A DNA stretch of 64,000 nt from Mycobacterium colombiense (GCF_001672755.1 NZ_LZKI01000189.1:81625-145624); one strand, 5' to 3'. Shown: positions 43,350 through 54,125, numbered from the stretch's first letter. Notes: generated from the sequence alone by a model not told the origin. Numbers and translations are program-made.

Positions 43350-44429
43350 GTGAGCGGTGGCGGGCCGCTGGCCGGGGTGCGAGTCATCGAACTCGGCGGC
43401 ATCGGACCGGGGCCGCACGCGGGGATGCTGCTCGCCGATCTGGGTGCCGACGTGGTGCGGGTGCGGCGTCCAGGCGGGCTGACGATGCCGGCCGAAGACC
43501 GCGATCTGCTGCACCGCGGCAAGCGGATCGTCGACCTGGACGTCAAGGCGCAGCCGCACACGCTGCTGGAGCTGGCCGGCAAGGCCGACGTGCTGCTGGA
43601 CTGCTTCCGGCCCGGCACCTGCGAGCGGCTCGGCATCGGGCCGGACGACTGCGCGGCTCGAAACCCGCGGCTGATCTACGCGCGGATGACCGGGTGGGGA
43701 CAGGACGGGCCGCTGGCGCCGACCGCCGGTCACGACATCAACTACCTGTCCCAGACCGGTGCGCTGTCGGCGCTGGGCTACGCCGACCGGCCACCGATGC
43801 CGCCGCTGAACCTGGTCGCCGACTTCGGCGGCGGGTCGATGCTGGTGGTGATCGGCATCGCGGTCGCCCTGTACGAACGGGAACGCTCGGGCACGGGGCA
43901 GGTGATCGACGCGGCGATGGTCGACGGGGTCAGCCTGCTGGCCCAGATGATGTGGACCATGAAGTCCACTGGCGCACTGCGGGACCGGCGCGAATCGTTT
44001 CTGCTCGACGGCGGCGCGCCGTTCTACGGCTGCTACGAGACCGCCGACGGACAATACGTCGCCGTCGGCGCCATCGAGCCACAGTTCTTCGCGGCGTTGC
44101 TCGCCGGGCTCGGCCTGGCACCCGACGACGTGCCCGCCCAACACGACAGGGCCGCCTACCCGCGGATGCGCGAGGTCTTCACCCAACGATTCGCCAGCCG
44201 GACCCGCGACGAATGGGCACACGCCTTCGCGGGCACCGACGCCTGCGTCACCCCGGTGCTGACGTGGAGCGAGGCCGCCGCCGATGAGCATCTGCGGGCG
44301 CGGTCCACGGTGATCACCGCCCATGGCGCCGACCAGGCGGCACCCGCCCCACGGTTTTCCCGGACCCCGGCCGGACCGGTCGGACCGCCCCCGGCGGCGA
44401 CCACGCCGCTCAGCGAAATCAACTGGTAG
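43350..44429 (+). CDS. far: CaiB/BaiF family CoA transferase/alpha-methylacyl-CoA racemase (Far type)
   Basis: 359 aa, like the M. tuberculosis Far protein (Rv0855) in length and context. Opens PLAGVRVIELGGIGPGPHAGM and has GHDINYLSQTGALSALGYA (about 130-148), the substrate loop of alpha-methylacyl-CoA racemases. GTG 43350 start. Racemises the alpha-methyl carbon of branched acyl-CoAs, allowing beta-oxidation of methyl-branched or sterol-type side chains. Confidence 0.94.
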   Translation: MSGGGPLAGVRVIELGGIGPGPHAGMLLADLGADVVRVRRPGGLTMPAEDRDLLHRGKRIVDLDVKAQPHTLLELAGKADVLLDCFRPGTCERLGIGPDDCAARNPRLIYARMTGWGQDGPLAPTAGHDINYLSQTGALSALGYADRPPMPPLNLVADFGGGSMLVVIGIAVALYERERSGTGQVIDAAMVDGVSLLAQMMWTMKSTGALRDRRESFLLDGGAPFYGCYETADGQYVAVGAIEPQFFAALLAGLGLAPDDVPAQHDRAAYPRMREVFTQRFASRTRDEWAHAFAGTDACVTPVLTWSEAAADEHLRARSTVITAHGADQAAPAPRFSRTPAGPVGPPPAATTPLSEINW

Positions 44430-44473
44430 GAAACTGTTTACGGCGAACCGGTCCGCGGCAGGGCCGGCGTTGC

Positions 44474-44488
44474 TAAGTTGATCCTCAG
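44474..44488 (+). promoter_or_regulatory. Leaderless-type -10 box before SRPBCC gene
   Basis: TAAGTT (44474-44479) lies 8 nt before the GTG at 44488, without a ribosome site. Confidence 0.45.
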
Positions 44489-44940
44489 TGGCCGTAAAAG
44501 CATCACGGGAATTTGTCGTCAACGCGCCGCCAGAAGTGGTCATGGAAGCGCTGACAGATGTCGGCGTCCTGTCATCGTGGTCGCCGCTGCACAAACACAT
44601 CGAAGTGGTCGACCGGTATCCCAACGGCCGGCCGCACCACGTCAAAACCACCATCAAGATTCTCGGGCTGGTCGATAAGGAGGTCCTGGAATACCACTGG
44701 GGCCCCGATTGGGTTGTCTACGACGCGAAGGGAACCTCCCAGCAGCATGGGCAGCACGTCGAGTACACCCTCAAACCCGAAGGGATCGACCAGACCCGGG
44801 TGCGTTTCGACATCACCGTCGAGCCCGGCCGGCCCATGCCCGCGTTCATCGTGCGGCGGGCGGCCGAGGGTGTTCTCGACGCCGCGGTAAAGGGATTGTG
44901 CGAATTGGTGAAACGCGGCAATCGTCCGGCTGAGTCCTGA
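44488..44940 (+). CDS. SRPBCC protein, Rv0856 type
   Basis: 150 aa START-like protein beginning VKASREFVVNAPPEVVMEAL, with the LSSWSPLHKHIEVVDRYPNGRPHHVKT segment shared with its neighbour. Own leaderless-type promoter, so it may be expressed independently of far. Paralog of the next gene (about half the residues identical by eye). Confidence 0.92.
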   Translation: MAVKASREFVVNAPPEVVMEALTDVGVLSSWSPLHKHIEVVDRYPNGRPHHVKTTIKILGLVDKEVLEYHWGPDWVVYDAKGTSQQHGQHVEYTLKPEGIDQTRVRFDITVEPGRPMPAFIVRRAAEGVLDAAVKGLCELVKRGNRPAES

Positions 44941-44990
44941 TAGTCGGCGCTGTCTGCAGTTTTAGCCTTCGCCGGCGGCGGCGCTGTTGT

Positions 44991-45004
44991 TAACTTGTAG
45001 GCGG
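44991..45004 (+). promoter_or_regulatory. Leaderless-type -10 box before second SRPBCC gene
   Basis: TAACTT (44991-44996) is 7 nt before the GTG at 45004, with no ribosome site. It mirrors the arrangement at 44474, as expected if the gene duplicated with its promoter. Confidence 0.45.
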
Positions 45005-45459
45005 TGGCTGTACAAGCATCGTCGGAAATCGTCATTGACGCGCCTCCGGAACTCATCATGGAGGCGCTCGCCGACATGGACGCGGTGCCGTCATGGTCGT
45101 CGGTGCACAAGCGGGTCGAGGTCGTGGACAAGCATTCCGACGGGCGACCGCACCATGTGAAGGTCACGATCTCGGTGACCGGCATCCACGACACCGAATT
45201 ACTGGAGTATCACTGGGGTCCGGACTGGATGGTGTGGGACGCCGACAAGACGGTGCAGCAACACGGCCAGCACGGTGAGTACAACCTGAGCCGGCTGGGC
45301 GACGACAAGACCAGGGTGCGGTTCACCATTACCGTGGAGCCGTGGGCGCCCCTGCCGGAGTTCTGGGTCGCCCGGGCCCGCAAGAAAATCCTTCAGGCCG
45401 CGCTGGAGGGTCTGCGCAGGCGGGTGATGGGACTGGAGGGTTTCGGCCCGGCTAACTAG
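45004..45459 (+). CDS. SRPBCC protein, Rv0857 type
   Basis: 151 aa START-like domain, tandem paralog of the preceding gene (VQASSEIVIDAPPELIMEALADMDAVPSWSS). C-terminus ends in a basic helix. Convergent and overlapping by 8 bp with dapC at 45452. Hydrophobic-ligand binding protein, ligand unknown. Confidence 0.92.
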   Translation: MAVQASSEIVIDAPPELIMEALADMDAVPSWSSVHKRVEVVDKHSDGRPHHVKVTISVTGIHDTELLEYHWGPDWMVWDADKTVQQHGQHGEYNLSRLGDDKTRVRFTITVEPWAPLPEFWVARARKKILQAALEGLRRRVMGLEGFGPAN

Positions 45460-46633
45460 CGGCGCGTAAGGCGGCCAGTCGCTTGATCGCCTCGTCGAGG
45501 GTGTCGTCACGCTTGCAGAAGGTGAAGCGCACCAAGTGATTCCACACGTCGGCCGGGCCCTTCGTGGTGTCCGGGTCGCAGAAAGCCGACATCGGAATCG
45601 CGGCCACCCCAACCTTTTCCGGTAGCCCCGCGCAGAACGCACTGCTGTCGTCGTAGCCCAGCGGACGTGGATCGGCGCACAGGAAGTACGTGCCGGCGCT
45701 GTCGTGCACCTCGAACCCGACGTCGATCAGCCCGGCCGCCAGCCGGTCGCGTCTGGCCTGCAGAGTGGCGCGCAGGCCGGCCACCCACGCGTCCTCGGTC
45801 TCCAGCGCCAGGGCCACCGCCGGCTGGAACGGCGCACCGCCGACGTAGCTCAGATACTGCTTGGCGGCGCGCATGCCGGCGATGAGTTGTGCTGGGCCGC
45901 AGGCCCATCCGATCTTCCAGCCGGTGCAGTTGAACATCTTGGCCGCGCTGGAGATGGTGATCGTGCGCTCGGCCATGCCGTCGAAGCCGGCCAGCGGCAC
46001 ATGTCGCCGCCCGTCGAACACCAGGTGCTCGTAGACCTCGTCGGTGATCACCAACAGGTCGGCCGCGATCGCGACCTCGGCGATGGCCTCGAGCTCCTCG
46101 GCGCTCAGCACGGTGCCGGTCGGGTTGTGTGGGGAGTTGACGATCAGCGCGCGGGTCCGTGGCGTCACCGCCCGGCGCAGCGCATCGGCGTCCAGGGCGA
46201 AGCCGCGGCCATGGGGGACCAGCGGCACGGCCACCCGCTGCGCGGAGGCCATCGCCACCACCGGCGAGTAGGAGTCGTAGAACGGCTCGATGAGCAGGAC
46301 CTCGGAGCCGGGTTCGATGAGGCCGATCACCGCCGACGCGATGGCCTCGGTCGCCCCGACCGTCACCAGCACCTCGGTGTCGGGGTCGTATTCGATGCCG
46401 TAGCGGCGCCGCCGCTGGGCGGCGATGGCGTGGCGCAGCGGTGCGATGCCGATGCCCGGCGGATATTGGTTGACGCCGTCGGCGATGGCCTCCTGGGCGG
46501 CCTTCAGCATCGCCGGGGGCCCGTCCTCGTCGGGGAACCCCTGGCCGAGGTTCACCGCTCCGATCCGCGCGGCCAGCGCCGACATCTCGGCGAACACCGT
46601 CGTCGCGTAGGGACGCAGTCGCGACACCGTCAT
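45452..46633 (-). CDS. dapC: PLP-dependent aminotransferase (DapC type)
   Basis: 393 aa class I/II aminotransferase. PLP Lys lies in SSAAKMFNCTGWKIGW (about 235-250), and NSPHNPTGTVLS and TDEVYEHLVF are diagnostic. M. tuberculosis Rv0858c at the same position is annotated N-succinyldiaminopimelate aminotransferase; related enzymes act on kynurenine or methionine, so substrate is by context. ATG 46633 with TAAGCT (46647-46642) 8 nt upstream suggests leaderless expression. Confidence 0.93.
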   Translation of the reverse strand: MTVSRLRPYATTVFAEMSALAARIGAVNLGQGFPDEDGPPAMLKAAQEAIADGVNQYPPGIGIAPLRHAIAAQRRRRYGIEYDPDTEVLVTVGATEAIASAVIGLIEPGSEVLLIEPFYDSYSPVVAMASAQRVAVPLVPHGRGFALDADALRRAVTPRTRALIVNSPHNPTGTVLSAEELEAIAEVAIAADLLVITDEVYEHLVFDGRRHVPLAGFDGMAERTITISSAAKMFNCTGWKIGWACGPAQLIAGMRAAKQYLSYVGGAPFQPAVALALETEDAWVAGLRATLQARRDRLAAGLIDVGFEVHDSAGTYFLCADPRPLGYDDSSAFCAGLPEKVGVAAIPMSAFCDPDTTKGPADVWNHLVRFTFCKRDDTLDEAIKRLAALRAAS

Positions 46634-46641
46634 GGTGGTCG

Positions 46642-46647
46642 AGCTTA
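46642..46647 (-). promoter_or_regulatory. Leaderless-type -10 box before dapC
   Basis: TAAGCT on the minus strand, 8 nt before the dapC ATG at 46633; no ribosome site is present. Confidence 0.45.
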
Positions 46648-46913
46648 GGCGGGGCGTGCCACGCCGAACGCCCGACGTCTCGCCTCGCCGAATGTGAAGT
46701 GAGGTGCACACTCGTCGGCGAGCGGGAAGGTGATTTCACGCTGGCCCGCGGTGGCCGCCCGTCCCGCCGAGCTGGCTAGTGGTGCCCGTCACAAGGCGTC
46801 CCTGAGCTGCGCGGTCTTGCCCAACCAACAGGTTGGCCGGGGCCCCTGTTAGGCTGGCGCGGGACCTAGTCTTGAAGACGGGTTCGAATCCAATTCGGAG
46901 AACAGGAAGTCGA

Positions 46914-48125
<1,212 letters not shown>

Positions 48126-48129
48126 GACC

Positions 48130-50274
48130 ATGGCAGAGAACACCATTCAGTGGGACAAGGATGCCGACGGCATCGTCACGCTGACCCTGGACGACCCCAC
48201 CGGGTCGGCCAACGTGATGAACGAACACTACAGCGAGTCGATGCACAACGCTGTGGAACGCCTTGCCGCTGAGAAGGATTCGATCACCGGCGTGGTCATC
48301 ACCAGTGCGAAGAAGACCTTCTTCGCCGGCGGTGACCTGAAGGGCATGATCAAGCTCGGCCCGGAGAACGCCGGCGAGGCGTTCGACACCGTCGAGTCGG
48401 TCAAGCGTGACCTGCGTGCGCTGGAGACCCTCGGCAAGCCGGTCGTCGCGGCCATCAACGGCGCCGCGCTCGGCGGCGGTCTGGAGATCGCGCTCGCCTG
48501 TCACCACCGCATCGCCGCGGACGTCAAGGGTCTGGTCGTCGGCCTGCCCGAGGTCACGCTGGGCCTGCTGCCCGGCGGGGGCGGCGTGACCCGCACCGTG
48601 CGGATGTTCGGCATCCAGAACGCGTTCATGAACATCCTGTCCCAGGGCACCCGGTTCAAGGCCGACAAGGCCAAGGAGATGGGCCTGGTCGACGAAATCG
48701 TCGGCTCGGTCGAGGAACTGGTGCCCGCCGCAAAGGCGTGGATCAAGGCCAACCCCGACTCGCACGAACAGCCTTGGGACAAAAAGGGTTACAAGATGCC
48801 CGGCGGCACCCCGTCCAGCCCCGCGCTGGCCGGCATCCTGCCGTCGTTCCCGGCGCTGCTCAAGAAGCAGCTCAAGGGCGCGCCGATGCCGGCGCCGCGG
48901 GCCATCCTGGACGCGGCCGTCGAGGGCGCGCAGGTGGACTTCGACACCGCCAGCCGCATCGAGAGCCGCTATTTCACCCAGTTGGTCACCGGCCAGGTCG
49001 CCAAGAACATGATCCAGGCGTTCTTCCTGGACCTGCAGCACATCAACGGCGGTGGTTCGCGTCCGGACGGCATCGAGCCGGTCAAGATCAACAAGATCGG
49101 TGTGCTGGGCGCGGGCATGATGGGCGCCGGTATCGCCTATGTCTCGGCCAAGGCCGGGTACGAGGTGGTGCTCAAGGACGTCAGCCTCGAGGCCGCCCAG
49201 AAGGGCAAGGGCTACTCGGAAAAGCTTGAGGCCAAAGCACTTCAGCGTGGCAAGACCACCGAGGAGAAGAGCAAGGCGCTGCTGGACCGGATCACGCCGG
49301 CCGCCGACCCGGCCGACCTCAAGGGCGTCGACTTCGTGATCGAGGCCGTGTTCGAGAACCAGGAACTCAAGCACAAGGTGTTCCAGGAGATCGAGGACGT
49401 CGTCGAGCCCAACGCGCTGCTCGGGTCCAACACCTCGACGCTGCCGATCACCGGTCTGGCGACCGGCGTGAAGCGCCAAGAGGACTTCATCGGGATCCAC
49501 TTCTTCTCGCCGGTCGACAAGATGCCGCTGGTGGAAATCATCAAGGGCGAGAAGACCTCTGACGAGGCGCTGGCCCGCGTGTTCGACTACACGCTGGCCA
49601 TCGGCAAGACCCCGATCGTCGTCAACGACAGCCGCGGCTTCTTCACCAGCCGCGTCATCGGCACGTTCGTCAACGAGGCGCTGGCGATGTTGGGCGAGGG
49701 CGTGGAGCCGGCCAGCGTCGAGCACGCCGGGTCGCAGGCCGGCTACCCGGCCCCGCCGCTGCAGCTGTCCGACGAGCTCAACCTGGAGCTGATGCACAAG
49801 ATCGCGACGGCCACCCGCAAGGGCGTCGAAGAGGCGGGCGGCACCTACGAGCCGCACCCGGCCGAGGCCGTCGTCGAGAAGATGATCGAGCTCGAACGCC
49901 CGTCGCGGCTGAAGGGCGCGGGCTTCTACGAGTACGTCGACGGCAAGCGGACCCGGCTGTGGCCGGGCCTGCGCGAGACGTTCAAGTCGGGCAGCGCGGA
50001 GATTCCGTTGCAGGACATGATCGATCGCATGCTGTTCGCCGAGGCACTCGAGACGCAGAAGTGTCTGGACGAGGGCGTGCTGACGTCGACCGCCGACGCC
50101 AACATCGGGTCGATCATGGGCATCGGCTTCCCGCCGTACACCGGTGGTAGCGCGCAGTTCATCGTCGGTTACGAGGGTAAGCACGGTATCGGCAAGGAAG
50201 CGTTCGTGGCCCGGGCCAAGGAGCTGGCCGCCAAGTACGGCGACCGCTTCCTGCCGCCGGCGTCGCTGAGCTAA
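48130..50274 (+). CDS. fadB: Multifunctional enoyl-CoA hydratase/3-hydroxyacyl-CoA dehydrogenase
   Basis: 714 aa two-domain protein. N-terminal crotonase domain (KKTFFAGGDLKGM near 66, NGAALGGGLEIALACH near 110), then the NAD-binding HAD domain (GVLGAGMMGAGIAY near 330) and FFSPVDKMPLVEI near 457. The alpha subunit of the trifunctional enzyme with FadA. ATG 48130 follows the fadA TAA by 4 bp. A very strong terminator lies 10 bp after the stop. Confidence 0.97.
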   Translation: MAENTIQWDKDADGIVTLTLDDPTGSANVMNEHYSESMHNAVERLAAEKDSITGVVITSAKKTFFAGGDLKGMIKLGPENAGEAFDTVESVKRDLRALETLGKPVVAAINGAALGGGLEIALACHHRIAADVKGLVVGLPEVTLGLLPGGGGVTRTVRMFGIQNAFMNILSQGTRFKADKAKEMGLVDEIVGSVEELVPAAKAWIKANPDSHEQPWDKKGYKMPGGTPSSPALAGILPSFPALLKKQLKGAPMPAPRAILDAAVEGAQVDFDTASRIESRYFTQLVTGQVAKNMIQAFFLDLQHINGGGSRPDGIEPVKINKIGVLGAGMMGAGIAYVSAKAGYEVVLKDVSLEAAQKGKGYSEKLEAKALQRGKTTEEKSKALLDRITPAADPADLKGVDFVIEAVFENQELKHKVFQEIEDVVEPNALLGSNTSTLPITGLATGVKRQEDFIGIHFFSPVDKMPLVEIIKGEKTSDEALARVFDYTLAIGKTPIVVNDSRGFFTSRVIGTFVNEALAMLGEGVEPASVEHAGSQAGYPAPPLQLSDELNLELMHKIATATRKGVEEAGGTYEPHPAEAVVEKMIELERPSRLKGAGFYEYVDGKRTRLWPGLRETFKSGSAEIPLQDMIDRMLFAEALETQKCLDEGVLTSTADANIGSIMGIGFPPYTGGSAQFIVGYEGKHGIGKEAFVARAKELAAKYGDRFLPPASLS

Positions 50275-50284
50275 GCACTACGAG

Positions 50285-50326
50285 CGCGAAAGCCCCCGAA
50301 ACAACGAGGTTTCGGGGGCTTTCGCG
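50285..50326 (+). terminator. Rho-independent-like terminator after fadB
   Basis: Perfect 18-bp stem (arms 50285-50302 and 50309-50326) with a 6-nt loop (aacgag), just after the fadB stop and followed by a short TTT. GC-rich stem without a long U-tract is normal for mycobacteria. Confidence 0.85.
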
Positions 50327-50457
50327 TTTGGTGCGACTAACGGGCGCGACGCCGACGCCGAGACGTGAACCGCCGCGCTATGCGGTGTCGTCACGCAGTC
50401 GATGTGTCCCGGCACTGGAAAATCCGTGGCGCGTCGGGCTCCGCGCAAACGGCCGGA

Positions 50458-50471
50458 TAGTGTGACCCCCA
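50458..50471 (+). promoter_or_regulatory. Leaderless-type -10 box before enoyl-CoA hydratase
   Basis: TAGTGT (50458-50463) is 7 nt before the ATG at 50471; no ribosome site. Confidence 0.45.
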
Positions 50472-51253
50472 TGACCGAATATGCGACGTTGGACTTCGAC
50501 CAAGCTGGCTCGATTGCGCGCATCGTGTTGAACCGTCCGGCCGACGCCAACGGCATGAACGATGCCATGACCCGCGAATTGGCTGATGTAGCACGACTGT
50601 GCGATGCCGCCGGCACCAAGGTGGTGGTGTTGACCGCCGCCGGCCGATTCTTCTGCGCTGGTGGGGATCTCAAGGCGATGGCGTCGTCGCCGCTGGGCCC
50701 GGGTCCCTTCGTCAAGGGGATCGCCGACGATCTGCACCGTGCGATCTCGACCTTCGCGCGGATGGATGCGGTGCTGATCACCGCCGTCAACGGAGTGGCC
50801 GCAGGCGCTGGATTCAGCCTCGCGATGACGGGCGATCTCGTACTGGCTGCCGAATCCGCATCGTTCACCATGGCCTACACCAAGGCGGGGCTCAGCCCCG
50901 ACGGCAGCTCGTCGTACTTCCTGCCCCGGTTGATCGGAGTTCGCCGAACCCAGGATCTGATGCTGACCAACCGACGTTTGTCGGCTCGTGAGGCCTTGGA
51001 CTGGGGTCTGATCACCGAGGTTGTCCCGGACGCCGACCTCGTCGCTCGCACCGACGCGCTGGCTACCGAAATAGCTGCTGGCGCAACGGACTCGGGGTCG
51101 GCCGTGAAGAAGCTGCTGTTGACCTCGTTCGGTAACGGCCTCGAAGAGCAGATGGAGATCGAGGGCAGGCTGATCGCGGCGTGCGCGGCCGGTGCGGATG
51201 GCCGTGAGGGCATCGAAGCATTCCTCGCCAAACGCGCGCCACGGTTTGCCTGA
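50471..51253 (+). CDS. Enoyl-CoA hydratase/isomerase family protein
   Basis: 260 aa crotonase fold: LNRPADANGMNDAMT near 19, oxyanion-hole RFFCAGGDLKAM near 56, NGVAAGAGFSLAMTGD near 95, and GLSPDGSSSYFLPRLIG. The Asp in GLSPDGSS is typical of isomerase-type (PaaG-like) members. First gene of the 7.5-kb segment inserted between fadB and the XPB gene relative to M. tuberculosis. Confidence 0.92.
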   Translation: MTEYATLDFDQAGSIARIVLNRPADANGMNDAMTRELADVARLCDAAGTKVVVLTAAGRFFCAGGDLKAMASSPLGPGPFVKGIADDLHRAISTFARMDAVLITAVNGVAAGAGFSLAMTGDLVLAAESASFTMAYTKAGLSPDGSSSYFLPRLIGVRRTQDLMLTNRRLSAREALDWGLITEVVPDADLVARTDALATEIAAGATDSGSAVKKLLLTSFGNGLEEQMEIEGRLIAACAAGADGREGIEAFLAKRAPRFA

Positions 51254-51306
51254 CAAATCCGCGCGCCGTCAACCGCGTGCCTGTATGCAACACGTTGCGG
51301 CGGCGC

Positions 51307-51909
51307 TCAAGGGTTCCGCTGGAAAAGGTAGTAACGGGTCGGGGTCAGCTCGCGGTCCAGTTCGCGCTCGTCGTCGGCGGCCAACAACCTCCACGCGGGG
51401 ATGAACCGGCGTTCCATCTCCTCGGGGTCGACGCCCCGCACGCCAAACCGTCCTCCGGGAGGGAACGCGACGATCAGCAGCCGCGCGCCCGGTGCCGCCA
51501 GGGCGCTGATCTCCCGGACGTAGGCGACGCGGTCGGCATCGCTCATGTTGTGCAGGCACCCGTTGTCGGCGATCAACTCGAAGTTCGCGCCGATGCCGGC
51601 CCGGCTCAGCTGCGTGACGTCGGCCTGGACGAACTCGACCGTGGCGCCGGCCGCGGCGGCCTTGGCACGCGCCCGCTCGAGTGGCTTGGCCACGAAGTCG
51701 ACTGCGGTGACTCTCCAGCCGTGTTGGGCGAGATAGATGGAGCAGTCACCGGTACCGCAACCGACCTCCAGGGCCGACCCGACGGGCAGCGCGGCGGCGT
51801 CGCGCGTCCCCTCGATCAGTTCCCGCAGGCTCTGCGCGAGCGGGTGACCGTCCCATGGGGTGAACCCGATGCGGTAAAAGATCCGAAACAGCGTTTGTTT
51901 GGAGGCCAT
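51307..51909 (-). CDS. Class I SAM-dependent methyltransferase
   Basis: 200 aa. SAM-binding motif LEVGCGTGDCSIYLA near 47-61, acidic VTAVDFV near 68 and a QADVTQLS motif. ATG 51909 (methionine of MASKQTLFRIFY) has TAGGGT 5 nt upstream (51920-51915), again leaderless in style. Shares features with small thiopurine/thiol methyltransferase-like mycobacterial enzymes. Methyl acceptor unknown. It lies 26 bp downstream of the F420 oxidoreductase on the same strand. Confidence 0.9.
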   Translation of the reverse strand: MASKQTLFRIFYRIGFTPWDGHPLAQSLRELIEGTRDAAALPVGSALEVGCGTGDCSIYLAQHGWRVTAVDFVAKPLERARAKAAAAGATVEFVQADVTQLSRAGIGANFELIADNGCLHNMSDADRVAYVREISALAAPGARLLIVAFPPGGRFGVRGVDPEEMERRFIPAWRLLAADDERELDRELTPTRYYLFQRNP

Positions 51910-51935
51910 AGCCCACCCTAGTCCCGTGCGACCGG

Positions 51936-52796
51936 TTACCTGGAGGCTGCGGCGATGCGTCGCCATTCCTCACGCGGGAATGCTCGAGGATCGGCCCGCA
52001 GCACCTGGACACAGACGTGGTCGGCGCCCGCGGAACGATGCTCGGCGACGCGGCGCATGACAGCCTCCTCATCACCCCATGCGATGATCGCGTTGAACAG
52101 CCGATCGCTCACCTGTGACAGGTCGTCTTCGGAGAAGCCGCTGCGCAGCAGGTTGTTCGCGTAGTTGGGCAAGGCCAAATACGCCCGCAGCCAATCGGTT
52201 CCGATCTGGCGGGCCTCGTCGGCGCTGTCGGTCAGGATCACCGTCTGTTCCGGCAGCAACAACGGGCCCCGGCCCAAAATCGTACGGGCGGCGGCGGTGT
52301 GTACAGGGCTCACAAGGTACGGATGGGCGCCACCGGCGCGGGTGGCCGACAGCGTCAGCATCTTGGGGCCCAACGCGGCAAGCACCCGGCGTTCGGTGGG
52401 AACCGGCCGCGGCGCGGCATCCAAGCCGTCCAGGAAAGATGCCGTTGCCGCGAGCGGCTTGCGGTATCGCCCGGGTTGGCCGGCATCGATCAGCGGGGCG
52501 TGGCTGACCCCGATTCCGAGCAGGAAGCGGTCACCGTGCTCGGCGGTAAGCGTCGCATAGGATTCGGCGACATCGGCGGGCGAATGCATCCACAGGTTCA
52601 GGATTCCCGTGGCGATCACGGTCCGCCTTGTCGCGGCGAGCAGATGCCCCACCGCGTCGAACACCGGCCCACCGACGTCGGGTATCCACAGCGCCGGAAA
52701 CCCCAGTTCGTCGAGTTCTGCTGCGGCCTCGGCAGATTCGGCCGGATCGCCGTAGCGCAGTTGACTGCTCCAGATTCCAACACCGGTCAGCTCCAT
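51936..52796 (-). CDS. F420-dependent LLM-class oxidoreductase
   Basis: 286 aa luciferase-like monooxygenase fold, actinobacterial F420-type. GVGIWSSQLRYGDPAESA start, LGIGVSHAPLIDA near 92 and VLAALGPKMLTLSA near 138 are typical of the coenzyme F420-dependent subgroup. ATG 52796 has GAAGGGAAGG upstream. Reduces or oxidises an unidentified substrate using F420. Confidence 0.9.
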   Translation of the reverse strand: MELTGVGIWSSQLRYGDPAESAEAAAELDELGFPALWIPDVGGPVFDAVGHLLAATRRTVIATGILNLWMHSPADVAESYATLTAEHGDRFLLGIGVSHAPLIDAGQPGRYRKPLAATASFLDGLDAAPRPVPTERRVLAALGPKMLTLSATRAGGAHPYLVSPVHTAAARTILGRGPLLLPEQTVILTDSADEARQIGTDWLRAYLALPNYANNLLRSGFSEDDLSQVSDRLFNAIIAWGDEEAVMRRVAEHRSAGADHVCVQVLRADPRAFPREEWRRIAAASR

Positions 52797-52856
52797 GTGC
52801 GGCCTTCCCTTCGTGGCGCGCGACTGCTCGGGGCCGCGGCTCTACAGGACATGCTG

Positions 52857-54065
52857 TCAGACGTCGCTTTTGGTGTAGTCGGGAACCGGCATCGAATCGT
52901 GCATCCGGATGCCCTTGGTGTTGAGCCTGGCCAGAGATCGGGACAGCGACCCCGGCATAAGGGAGACCAGTTGGACCCCCCGGCTCAGCGCCCAGACTCC
53001 GGCTCGGGAGCCCGGGATGATTCCCTTGGCGGCGCCACGGGCGAAAGTCCGACTGCGATGCACCGATTCGCTCATCTGCAGTTCGTAGGCGGCGAAGGCG
53101 CGAAGGTGGTCGCCATCTGCCTCGGCGAGTTCGCCGGCCAGCACATAGGCACCCAGGACGGCGAGGCTGGTGCTGCCGCCCACCGCGGGTCCCGGGCAGT
53201 ATCCGGCGTCGCCGACCAGGGTGACCCGGCGGCGCGACCATCGGTCCAGGCGCAGTTGACTGATCGCATCGAAGTAGAAGGTGGGCGTCCGGTCGATTTC
53301 GCCCAGCCAGTTGTCCACCTGGTCGTGCATCCCGGTGAACGCCTCGCGAAGTAATTCCTTCTGCCGCAACAAGTCTCGGTGGTCGTAGTCCAGCTCCTCT
53401 TTACTGCGAAACATGAAGACCACCCTCGCGTCGTCCAAATGCTCCGCGGTGTAGACAGCCGCCAGCCGACCCACACCTATGTGGCCGATCATCTCGTTGG
53501 TGGCGGCCAGGGTTTTGGGCGCCGACACCACCGCCAGATAACCGCCGAGGAACCGGGTCAGGTCGGCTTCGTCGCCGAACGTCAGGTGCCGGACATTGGA
53601 GTGCAGCCCGTCGGCGCCGACGATGACGTCGAACGCGCGTGTCGGCGCGTGCTCGAATGTCACGGTGCCGTCGTGCTCGATCGCGGTGATCGAGTCACCG
53701 AACAGGTACTCGACGTCGTCGCGGGCGGCGTCGTAGTAGATCTCGCTGAGGTCGTCGCGCATGATCTCCACGTGCCGGTCGGAGGCGACGCCATAGATCT
53801 TGGTCAGGTCGACCTCGATGGGCCTCGCGTTGCCTTCGCGATGCATTGTCAGGCGGTCGGTTTCGGTGGTGAGCGCCTCGATGCGTGGCAAGACCCCCAT
53901 CTTTTCCGAGATTTCCATTGCGGGACGGAACAAGTCGACGGCATGGCCGCCGGTTTTGCGCAGTGTCGGCGCGCGCTCCACGACCGTGACATCGAAGCCG
54001 TACCGCGTCAGCCAGTACGCCAGGACCGGGCCGGCGATGCTGGCCCCAGAGATGAGTATCCGCAT
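52857..54065 (-). CDS. FAD-dependent monooxygenase (PHBH-type)
   Basis: 402 aa. FAD-binding GASIAGPVLAYWLTR near 7-21, the DG motif (DVIVGADGLHSNVR near 150) and GDAGYCPGPAVGGS (near 280) are intact. ATG 54065 was chosen for the ribosome site GGAGGTGATC just upstream; a GTG at 54077 would overlap the operator. Divergent from the TetR gene at 54142, which probably represses it. Probably hydroxylates an aromatic or drug-like compound; resembles tetracycline/rifampicin-type monooxygenases in general architecture. Confidence 0.92.
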   Translation of the reverse strand: MRILISGASIAGPVLAYWLTRYGFDVTVVERAPTLRKTGGHAVDLFRPAMEISEKMGVLPRIEALTTETDRLTMHREGNARPIEVDLTKIYGVASDRHVEIMRDDLSEIYYDAARDDVEYLFGDSITAIEHDGTVTFEHAPTRAFDVIVGADGLHSNVRHLTFGDEADLTRFLGGYLAVVSAPKTLAATNEMIGHIGVGRLAAVYTAEHLDDARVVFMFRSKEELDYDHRDLLRQKELLREAFTGMHDQVDNWLGEIDRTPTFYFDAISQLRLDRWSRRRVTLVGDAGYCPGPAVGGSTSLAVLGAYVLAGELAEADGDHLRAFAAYELQMSESVHRSRTFARGAAKGIIPGSRAGVWALSRGVQLVSLMPGSLSRSLARLNTKGIRMHDSMPVPDYTKSDV

Positions 54066-54076
54066 GATCACCTCCA

Positions 54077-54125
54077 CTTACTTAACGTTCGGTAAGCATA
54101 ACATCCCACTTACCTATCGGTAAGT
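54077..54125. promoter_or_regulatory. Two TetR-type operator repeats between FAD monooxygenase and TetR genes
   Basis: CTTACTTAACGTTCGGTAAG (54077-54096) and ACTTACCTATCGGTAAGT (54108-54125) share CTTAC...GTAAG arms. The second ends 4 nt before the TAAACT -10 box (54130-54135) of the TetR gene. Two sites suit control of both divergent genes. Confidence 0.7.

Noticed and set aside
46861..46900. GGTTCGAATCC resembling a tRNA T-loop upstream of fadA
   Set aside because: The flanking bases do not form a T-stem, and no anticodon arm or acceptor stem could be drawn.
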